51,899 bases of DNA from an uncultured Marinoscillum sp. Lineage in GTDB: Bacteria > Bacteroidota > Bacteroidia > Cytophagales > Cyclobacteriaceae. Both the position numbers and the translations under genes were made by a program. Location: positions 1 to 51,899 of the forward strand of contig CACLDR010000007.1 of assembly GCA_902605755.1 (NCBI GenBank). Reading direction: 5' to 3'. Under the pieces are notes generated by a model. The model was not told the origin of the DNA, made no database searches, and saw only the letters and a list, made by a program, of their open reading frames with translations. Shown one piece after another: positions 44,950 through 51,899 of this stretch (position 1 is the first letter of the stretch; each line of letters opens with the position of its first letter).

Positions 44950-46647
44950 TTAAAAATCTGGATCTAAATTAAATTGCATTAACTTACCATTGATAGGGTC
45001 TTGAAAAGTGAGGGCAGCAGCATGTAATTTCAATCTGTCAGACTTCAATCCATACAATTCGTCTCCTTCAATAGGTATATTTAGACCTTCATGATGAGCT
45101 GAATGAACTCTCAACTGATGGGTTCTTCCGGTAATAGGTTTGAATAATACACGTGCTTTTGTTTCTTTAATTTCAAGGATTGACCAATGAGTTTCAGCTA
45201 TTTTACCCTCACTATAACAAACCATTTGACGAGGACGTTGGAAATGATCAGGTCGTAATGGTAATTTGATGATTGGAGATGAATACTCTGGAATACCGCT
45301 TAAGATGGCAATATATTCTTTTTTAATAGTTTTATTTAAAAACTGATTTTGAAAATCAAGATAAGCTTCCAGAGTTTTAGCGACCACCATTAATCCAGAA
45401 GTTTCACGGTCCAATCGATGTACCATCATGGGACCTTTCGCTTTAGGATATGCAGCTTTTACCCTACTAGCCACAGAATCATACACATATTTACCTGGTA
45501 CCGATAACAAGCCGTTTGGTTTGTTGATAACCAAATAATCTAGGGTTTCATATATGATGTTCAACCCTTTTGATTTTAATTTCTCCTTATAAGCTGGATT
45601 CTCATCAATAGCAAGTCCTGACAGCATATGGGTTAAAATGGGCTTACATTTACCCAAACAAGCAGGATAAAAATATCCATGGCGACGTAATTTCAATTTA
45701 GGTGATTTTCCCCACCAAAACTCCGCTAAAGCTACAGGTTTTAAGTCATGGAGAAAAGCATGTTGTAACAGTTTAGGAGCAGCACAGTCTCCAGCTCCTG
45801 CAGGTGGCCTTCGCTGTTTGGTGTGCTTGAACAGAGTATTCAATCCTTTTATTTGATTTTTTTGATTCAAAAATTGATATTGATCAAATAATTGTTCTTG
45901 AAGAGCGGCTGATTTAGTCTTTCTTTTCGCCTTTAATTCACTAATCTGTTTTTGAAAAAAAGCCAAACCTTCTTCGATAGGGATTAACTCTTCACGCAAA
46001 GTTTGAAGTTTCCTTTTATGCTGATAATGCAAGTTTTGGCTCTCCTTATTTATTTTTTCTAAAAAAAATTCAAGATTATTTCCACTCAAATTTTTCTTGG
46101 CAATTTCTCTTTTAATCCGCCTGAGATATTTTGCCTTTTTTTTGTTCATAAGGCTTGCTCGTATTTCTCTTGTATTTTCATATTTTCGGCCGTCAAAATC
46201 AGATAATAATCTTAAATAATGAGGATCAAATTCAATAGCTTTTATTTTTTCATTGATGGCTATGATCAGTTCCTCTTCCTCTTTGAAAAATCCTTTTTTT
46301 TCCAGTCTATCATATATTGGACCAACGAAACCTTCTAAATGATTTTCTTCAGCAAGTTTCCCTGAAAATGCCGCCAGGTAACCCAAATCTCCTTGTTTAC
46401 TTTTTACCACCAAAACACCAAACATCTTACCACATATTTCATCAGATTCATCATCGGGATTCCCAAAGTCATGAGTCCATTTTTTCTCCGCTAAAAGATA
46501 ATTTTGTAATAATTTAACAGCTTTTAAAGCGATGGGATGCGGCTGATATGAATATGGAAAAGTAAACTTTTTCGGCAGATTAATTTCTGCCAATTTATAA
46601 GGAAATTTGTGGAAAACAGAATGATTAAAACTTTCTTGATATGTCAT
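44950..46647 (-). CDS. RluA-family pseudouridine synthase with long N-terminal extension
   Basis: The ATG at 46647 gives 565 residues; a TTG two codons earlier is less likely. The C-terminal part (about 345-560) is an RluA catalytic domain with the HRLDRETSG motif, catalytic Asp413, and the GRTHQLRVHSAH segment. The N-terminal part contains GVLVVKSKQGDLGYLAAFSGKL, a charged coiled coil (about 160-265), then GAGDCAAPKLLQHAF and an AEFWWG segment, an extension found in a subgroup of RluA-type enzymes. It isomerises uridine in rRNA or tRNA; the exact site is unknown. It is a single gene. Confidence 0.93.
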   Translation of the reverse strand: MTYQESFNHSVFHKFPYKLAEINLPKKFTFPYSYQPHPIALKAVKLLQNYLLAEKKWTHDFGNPDDESDEICGKMFGVLVVKSKQGDLGYLAAFSGKLAEENHLEGFVGPIYDRLEKKGFFKEEEELIIAINEKIKAIEFDPHYLRLLSDFDGRKYENTREIRASLMNKKKAKYLRRIKREIAKKNLSGNNLEFFLEKINKESQNLHYQHKRKLQTLREELIPIEEGLAFFQKQISELKAKRKTKSAALQEQLFDQYQFLNQKNQIKGLNTLFKHTKQRRPPAGAGDCAAPKLLQHAFLHDLKPVALAEFWWGKSPKLKLRRHGYFYPACLGKCKPILTHMLSGLAIDENPAYKEKLKSKGLNIIYETLDYLVINKPNGLLSVPGKYVYDSVASRVKAAYPKAKGPMMVHRLDRETSGLMVVAKTLEAYLDFQNQFLNKTIKKEYIAILSGIPEYSSPIIKLPLRPDHFQRPRQMVCYSEGKIAETHWSILEIKETKARVLFKPITGRTHQLRVHSAHHEGLNIPIEGDELYGLKSDRLKLHAAALTFQDPINGKLMQFNLDPDF

Positions 46648-46775
46648 TTTCAAGCAAGTAATAATTAACGTTTAATTTTATTTAGATTTAACGAATTATT
46701 GCCTTTGCTTGACTGGAAAATTAACATTATTGTGAACTTAAAAAAGGTTAATTTTTTTAAAAAAAATCATAAAAT

Positions 46776-46783
46776 TACTTTTG
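46776..46783 (+). promoter_or_regulatory. Possible -7 promoter element for the GH109-like gene
   Basis: TACTTTTG is a full match to TAnnTTTG on the plus strand, 115 nt before the ATG. The -33 region about 20 nt upstream is TTTT, with no G, so the match is partial. The leader of about 110 nt is AT-rich and shows no riboswitch-like structure. Confidence 0.35.
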
Positions 46784-46898
46784 ACTTTCATCTTCTGTCA
46801 ACGTTTACGAAGAAATCTTCCTATTTTCAATAATTGCATGGTAATTTAATATTTTAACTTTTAACATTTTACTTTAATAATTAAAATATAGAATACAG

Positions 46899-48299
46899 AT
46901 GAAAGACATAAGCCGCCGCAAGTTCTTACAAAAATCTTCACTCTCTGCAGCATTGTTGGCTGCAGGACGCAAATTAAAAAGTGATTCTTCAAACACCTAT
47001 AATAAAAGCTCAGTCGGTTCGAAATATATGGGTGATTTTGCTGCTCCCAAACTACCCAATATCCGAATTGCTCTGATTGGGTCGGGCGCCCGTGGGCCTG
47101 GTCACCTCAAATTCACAGCAGAACTACCCGGAACTGAAATCGTAGCCATTAGTGATTTATATGAAGATCTTGTCTATAAGTGTGCGGTGGAGGTAAGGAA
47201 TATTGGGAAAGGGCAACGTCATAAAAATATAGCTACTTATTATGGAGATGAAAATATATGGCGTACCATGTTATCCGAAGTAAAGCCCGATATAGTGTTT
47301 ATCGCTACCAATTGGTCTAATCACGCTCCTATGGCCATTGAAGCTATGAATCAAGGGGCACATAGTTTCGTTGAAGTACCTCTAGCAGTAACTTTGGAAG
47401 AAATGTGGAAAATAATTGATACCTCAGAGCGTACCCATAAACATTGCATGATGATGGAAAATGTCAATTATGGAAGAGAGGAATTAATGTACCTTAATAT
47501 GTGTCGTAAAGGAATTATTGGAGAGTTACTTCATGGAGAGGCTGCCTACATCCATGATCTCAGATTTCAGATGATACAGCAAAATCGTGGGACTGGATCC
47601 TGGAGGACTCACCAATACGCCAAAAGGAATGGCAACCTCTATCCGACACATGGATTAGGACCAATAGCACAGTACATGAATATTGGTCGAACTCAAGATA
47701 ATTTTGATTCGCTAGTTTCCTTCTCTACACCGGCACTTGGTCGTCAAAATTATGCTAAAGAAAATTATCCATCGGATCATAAATGGAACCAATTAAACTT
47801 TATTGGAGGAGACATGAATACCTCGATAATCAAAACAATGATTGGTCGTACCATTATGATCCAATGGGATGAAACTAGCCCGAGACCCTATACACGGTTA
47901 AATCTCATACAAGGAACAAAAGGTTGCTTGGCAGGTTATCCAACACGGATAGCACTAGAAGGAGGTTTTAAAGACTTAACACGTGATCATCACAGCTGGA
48001 TAAAAGGAGCAAAACTGGAAGAGATTTTCGAAAAATACGATCATCCACTTTACAAAAGAATGAATGCGAAGTCTAAGGATACAGGTCATGGAGGAATGGA
48101 TGGTATTATGCTCTACAGAATTATCGAATGCTTACAAGAAGGACTTCCCATGGACCAAAATGTATATGAAGGATGTTTTTGGAGTGCTGTAGGTCCTCTC
48201 AGTGAAAAATCGGTGAGCGAAGGTGGGGCTAAACAAAGTTTTCCCGATTTTACACGAGAAAATTGGAGAACTACTTCCCCCTTGAAAATTACGTCTTGA
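46899..48299 (+). CDS. Tat-exported Gfo/Idh/MocA oxidoreductase, GH109-like glycosidase
   Basis: This 466-residue protein has a twin-arginine signal (SRRKFLQ at 5-11, then a short hydrophobic stretch), so it is folded with its cofactor before export. A Rossmann site, IGSGARGPGH, is at 60-69. Segments HAPMAIEAMNQGAHSFVEVP, THKHCMMMENVNYGREE and GELLHGEAAYIHDLR match the GH109 alpha-N-acetylgalactosaminidase type, which uses NAD in a redox-assisted hydrolysis. It therefore probably removes GalNAc or a related sugar from glycans in the periplasm. It stands alone on the plus strand, converging on the hydrolase pseudogene. Confidence 0.9.
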   Translation: MKDISRRKFLQKSSLSAALLAAGRKLKSDSSNTYNKSSVGSKYMGDFAAPKLPNIRIALIGSGARGPGHLKFTAELPGTEIVAISDLYEDLVYKCAVEVRNIGKGQRHKNIATYYGDENIWRTMLSEVKPDIVFIATNWSNHAPMAIEAMNQGAHSFVEVPLAVTLEEMWKIIDTSERTHKHCMMMENVNYGREELMYLNMCRKGIIGELLHGEAAYIHDLRFQMIQQNRGTGSWRTHQYAKRNGNLYPTHGLGPIAQYMNIGRTQDNFDSLVSFSTPALGRQNYAKENYPSDHKWNQLNFIGGDMNTSIIKTMIGRTIMIQWDETSPRPYTRLNLIQGTKGCLAGYPTRIALEGGFKDLTRDHHSWIKGAKLEEIFEKYDHPLYKRMNAKSKDTGHGGMDGIMLYRIIECLQEGLPMDQNVYEGCFWSAVGPLSEKSVSEGGAKQSFPDFTRENWRTTSPLKITS

Positions 48300-48367
48300 A
48301 AATATTGATTATAAATAAAACTTATAGGCTACCTTGAAGTATTTTTACTTTAAATCTTAGATATATT

Positions 48368-49176
48368 TTAATAAATATAACGGGCTGGTTGTGCCATATC
48401 ACCATGATTATAACCCTCTAATCCATATAACTCGACAAGAGGATGACCTATGCTTTTAAACATTCTCCAAAAATAGGCATTCTCCTCATACTTCCCATAC
48501 AACTCCAATTTACGATCCCCAGTAATTAAAATGATCGGCGGAGCATCTTTCCTAATATGAGCTAGTGGCGACATTTTATCAACGCGCACATCTTTCCATT
48601 TTAACACAAGCTTCGATCTAACCATAAAATGGGTAATAGTATGTACACCGTAAGGAATCAATCCTGCAATGTCATCCGTGTCTATGCCATAGGTATAAAG
48701 ATAACTTTTATCCAACCCTAGCATACTAGTCAAATATCCTCCCTCTAAATGTCCCGAAAAAATATTAATTTGGGATCTCCTCCATAACGAAGTTATATTT
48801 TGAAAAGCCTAAGCAACCGCTGCAGGCGCATCATCAACAAACATGGTGATTTTACTTTGGGATACAACCGATAGTTCACTGCAGCTACCGCAATTTCTTT
48901 TTTTAGGCCTTCCGGAATATATTTATTTCCATCATTCAGTCCTCCAACATGAAACCAAATCAGCGTTGCAAAATCTTTATTCTTTGGCAGATTTAAATCT
49001 AAAACACACCTATCCAAAGCATATGGGTCATTAGTTCCAGACCTGTAATTCAGGTCAGTCAAAAGAAGCTCATCATGTGCGAAATTTTGTGCCTTGAACT
49101 CTATGTACAATATACTTATCACAAAAAATACATTCCCTACAATAATTAAGCGCCTATTAATTTTGATATTGCTCAT
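48368..49176 (-). pseudogene. Decayed alpha/beta hydrolase (esterase-like) gene
   Basis: Two frames make up one former hydrolase. The 5' part (ATG at 49176) has a membrane or signal segment, TLIWFHVGGLNDG, where families have HGGG, and AAVNYRLYPKVKSP. A frameshift near 48842-48850 breaks it; the next frame reads FVDDAPAAVA, then an in-frame TAG at 48809-48811, where Trp is expected, then AFQNITSLW and the rest to 48368. The nucleophile elbow GHSAGGY has become GHLEGGY, so the catalytic Ser is lost. The C-terminal part keeps DAPPIILITGDRK and the catalytic-His region EGYNHGD. Several independent lesions mean that it is not functional. Confidence 0.88.
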
Positions 49177-49229
49177 TTTTTTACTTTCGGAACTAAAAGT
49201 AACTACTTTTAGCAATGGAGAGAGGTTTT

Positions 49230-51899
49230 TTATAATTCATTAGCCAAATAATAACCTATTTTGTCTTTAGTGTCCTCTCTAACCTGTTTTACCTGATCAG
49301 GTAAAATAACAGCAGATCTATTACCAAAACTATTTCGAATGTAGGTGAGTACCCCAGCAATTTCCCGATCAGTGAGCAAACTGCCAAAAGCCGTCATAGG
49401 TACCTTTCCTTGATATATTTTCCCCCTTACTTCCATTCTACCCATGACACCGTTCAAAGTAATTTTAATCAATCTTTCTGGATCACCAAGTACCCATTTA
49501 GTATCTACTAAGGGCGGATATCCACCCGATTTAATCCCCTTCCCATCGGATTGATGGCAGGTTGAGCAATAGCCATCTTTTTCATAGATAACTTTACCCA
49601 GATGATACAATTCAAGATCTAATCCCTGGAGATTTACCTCTTGATTTTTAGATTTCTTTTGGTAGCTATTATTAGGAACCAAAATCCCAAAATTGCCGGC
49701 AACAACATTATAAATATCTAACATCCACTCATCTATTGGCCATGCGGCGGCTGATTTTAATATTTTTTTTGCTAATAAAGAATCCATCCAGGAAGCAGCT
49801 ACAATAGCTTCTAAGCGCACTTGACCATGCAAATCATCAGCCGCTTGTATCAACCATTTATCGCTTTCAGGAATTTGTGCTCTCGAATATCGAATCACCC
49901 TTACAGCAGCGGCTCTCAACCTGTAATCTTTTGAATAAAATACCTCTTTTAAAATGTCAAGATCAATTTGATTATTTCCCCAACTCACCCACAATGCCTC
50001 CAACATATGATGGTCATATAACTGATTATTTGGATCTAGATTAGCCACCCAAAGCTTTAGAGCCTCTGATACCTCATTTACATCCCTACCTCTAAGTGCA
50101 CGTCTACTTCGATAACGGGTCCGATATTCAGGTAATTTTAAATTTTCCAGTAATACTTCTATACTGGCACCATCTATAGATGCAGGTACCACCAAAGGTC
50201 TGGAAGGATAGGTAATACGGTAAATCCGTCCATGAACATGGTCTCTCAAAGGATCACGTGCATTGTGTTGCATATGTCCCACTAAGACATTGTGCCAATC
50301 AACCAGATATAAAGAACCATCTGGAGCAAATTCCATATCAACAGGTCTGAAATTTGGATCGGTTGCAAAAACCAAATCATGTCGATGTCTAGATTTATAA
50401 CCAGTACCGGAAGGGATGAATTGGTGTTGCTTAGTTCCTAAAAACCCAATAGTATTATTGATTAAAAGATCACCTTGGACTTCATCTGGGAAATGACGAC
50501 TGGATACAAATTCTAAACCTGAAGTCGGTCGTACTCTATGGGCTTCCTCTATCAAATTCTGCGATTTTGGTGATGAAATTCCATATTTTGGCTTAATAGA
50601 TCCGGGCATCATCCAACTTACATCTGGACCCGATGTCTCACAGAAAAAGTTTTGACCCCAATCATCAAAAGCTATTCCCCAAGGATTAGGAATAGAAAGT
50701 TGCGCAGTGCGCTCTAATTTATGTTTTTGGGGAAAGTATCTAAAAAAACCTCCATTAGTCGCTCTTATGGGTCCATATGATGTCTCTACATTGGAGTGTA
50801 AAAAAACTCCCTCACCCATATAAATAGCTCCCGACGGGTCTGCCGTAAAAGCACTAATTGCATGATGGGTATCATGGTCATCAAATCCACTTAACAGAAT
50901 TTCTACTTCATCCACTCGATCATCACCGTCCTGATCTTTGAGTAATTTTAAATGATTTCCTTGTGAAATATATACGCCCTCCGAAGCTAATTCAAATCCT
51001 ATGGGTAAATGCAATCCATCTGCGAATATGATCTGCTGATCTGCCTGCCCGTCTCCATTGGTGTCCTCCAAAATCAGTAATTTATCATTAGGTTTTTTGT
51101 CTCCCGGCTTGTAATGAGGGTAGCTAGGCATCGTAGCCACCCATAGGCGACCCTTATCATCAAATGACAATTGAACCGGATTCGCTAAATCGGGAAAAGT
51201 TTCTTCTGAGGCAAAGAGTTCAATCTTATATCCCTCGGGTACAGTAAGCTTAGCCAGGGCTTCCTGTCCGTATAAATAAGAATCACTATCTAAATTACGG
51301 TAATTAGTTTCAACATCTGACAATTTATGTGTTCGACTATCTGCTAGATCGAGGTCGTATGAAATATTTTGCATAAAGTGCCAAATTGCTGTATCTCTAA
51401 TCTGGGTAAGTTCTCTAATTTTTTTAATCTCGTCAGGATAATTATCTGGACCAAAAGGATCATACCGCCTACCGAAGACATGTACTCCATTGGGCATTTT
51501 AAAGTCATTTTGCCAAAACCAATTTTTATCCAAAACTCGAGCTCTTAATTTATCAAAATCGATCTCCTTACCTCTCGCTATTCGACCAAATAACTGATTG
51601 GACAAGAATGAAGAAAATATTCGGTAGCCCTCCTCGTTAAGTTGCATACCATCAATAGTTAACTTTTTATCTAAAAACCATTTCGTGCTGGGGGTGAAAA
51701 CATCAATAAAAAATATTTTTTCTTCCAATGCTACTTGAGCCATGGCCTTTGTATACATTTTCAATCTCCTATTGATTTCAATCCCATCTGGAAGATCTTC
51801 TGTTTTTGACAAATCTTGAAAAGCAATAGGTGAAACCAATACCAAGGTTGGTGCTTCGCAACCGTTATATTTTTGCGTTTGGGTATGGTTAATGAAGGC
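49230..51899 (-). CDS. SGNH / TIGR02604-type propeller / HEAT / cytochrome c protein (5' end missing)
   Basis: The frame runs through the right edge, so the N-terminus is absent; the apparent start at 51845 is only an internal TTG. The visible part is about 889 residues. It begins with the end of an SGNH hydrolase domain (LVLVSPIAFQD, then IDGMQLNEEGYRIFSSFL). Next is a beta-propeller of the PVC-type membrane-bound dehydrogenase family (YKIELFASEETFPDLANPVQL, then DDKGRLWVATMPSYPHY and DTNGDGQAD). HEAT-like helical repeats follow, then a cytochrome c domain with CSTCH as heme site near the C-terminus. It is probably a secreted carbohydrate-oxidising or esterase enzyme of a polysaccharide pathway. 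Confidence 0.88.
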   Translation of the reverse strand, partial: AFINHTQTQKYNGCEAPTLVLVSPIAFQDLSKTEDLPDGIEINRRLKMYTKAMAQVALEEKIFFIDVFTPSTKWFLDKKLTIDGMQLNEEGYRIFSSFLSNQLFGRIARGKEIDFDKLRARVLDKNWFWQNDFKMPNGVHVFGRRYDPFGPDNYPDEIKKIRELTQIRDTAIWHFMQNISYDLDLADSRTHKLSDVETNYRNLDSDSYLYGQEALAKLTVPEGYKIELFASEETFPDLANPVQLSFDDKGRLWVATMPSYPHYKPGDKKPNDKLLILEDTNGDGQADQQIIFADGLHLPIGFELASEGVYISQGNHLKLLKDQDGDDRVDEVEILLSGFDDHDTHHAISAFTADPSGAIYMGEGVFLHSNVETSYGPIRATNGGFFRYFPQKHKLERTAQLSIPNPWGIAFDDWGQNFFCETSGPDVSWMMPGSIKPKYGISSPKSQNLIEEAHRVRPTSGLEFVSSRHFPDEVQGDLLINNTIGFLGTKQHQFIPSGTGYKSRHRHDLVFATDPNFRPVDMEFAPDGSLYLVDWHNVLVGHMQHNARDPLRDHVHGRIYRITYPSRPLVVPASIDGASIEVLLENLKLPEYRTRYRSRRALRGRDVNEVSEALKLWVANLDPNNQLYDHHMLEALWVSWGNNQIDLDILKEVFYSKDYRLRAAAVRVIRYSRAQIPESDKWLIQAADDLHGQVRLEAIVAASWMDSLLAKKILKSAAAWPIDEWMLDIYNVVAGNFGILVPNNSYQKKSKNQEVNLQGLDLELYHLGKVIYEKDGYCSTCHQSDGKGIKSGGYPPLVDTKWVLGDPERLIKITLNGVMGRMEVRGKIYQGKVPMTAFGSLLTDREIAGVLTYIRNSFGNRSAVILPDQVKQVREDTKDKIGYYLANEL

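Noticed and set aside
48333-48350. Hairpin AAGTA-TTTT-TACTT between GH109 and the pseudogene
   Set aside because: Five AT-rich pairs are likely by chance in this base composition.

Overview
The window is AT-rich DNA from a member of the Bacteroidota, probably a gliding or marine type related to Saprospiria or Cytophagia; that finer placement is inference. The signs are a C-terminal type IX secretion (T9SS) sorting domain on a CotH protein, a CHU_C-like domain on a transporter, a TonB-dependent receptor, GH109 and SGNH/cytochrome c proteins typical of these bacteria, and TAnnTTTG-type promoter boxes. No rRNA, tRNA, transposase, integrase or CRISPR array was seen.

Layout. (1) 1-655, plus strand: 3' end of a probable fmt, then folA. 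(2) 676-42213, minus strand only: one about 41.5 kb block encoding a contractile injection system (CIS) of the extracellular PVC/AFP/MAC kind. In transcription order it holds a head module of envelope genes (degenerate PLD-like protein, DUF4407 membrane protein, secreted unknown, membrane-anchored GH18, small two-helix protein), Pvc16-like cap protein, an unknown, sheath, three tube-fold proteins with a DUF5908-like small protein, LysM hub, VgrG-like spike, gp25, two large baseplate proteins with a short fibre-like protein between them, a STAND-WD40 ATPase, a TonB-dependent receptor, a SulP transporter with a CHU_C-like tail, a 2669-residue tape-measure protein, a CotH-like kinase and the Pvc15-like AAA+ ATPase. 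(3) 42432-43229, plus strand: a short-chain dehydrogenase diverging from the CIS block. (4) 43575-46647, minus strand: an mARC-like MOSC protein and an RluA-family pseudouridine synthase. (5) 46899-51899: a Tat-exported GH109-like protein, a decayed alpha/beta hydrolase pseudogene, and the 3' part of a multidomain SGNH / propeller / cytochrome c protein that runs off the window.

How it may work together. The structural CIS genes give a complete sheath, tube, spike, baseplate, tape measure, cap and ATPase set, but no PAAR tip and no recognisable toxin. No TssJ/L/M trans-envelope complex is present, so this is not a classical T6SS. Three things stand out. A receptor, transporter and STAND ATPase set is embedded in the CIS operon, and the SulP protein carries a surface-protein-type C-terminal domain behind its STAS domain. 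The tape measure is very long and contains three exact-period 103-residue repeats. The sheath and first tube gene are bracketed by a candidate promoter and a strong hairpin terminator, which would raise their expression above that of the baseplate genes. The envelope module at the head suggests that the machine is anchored at, or released through, the envelope; this is inference.
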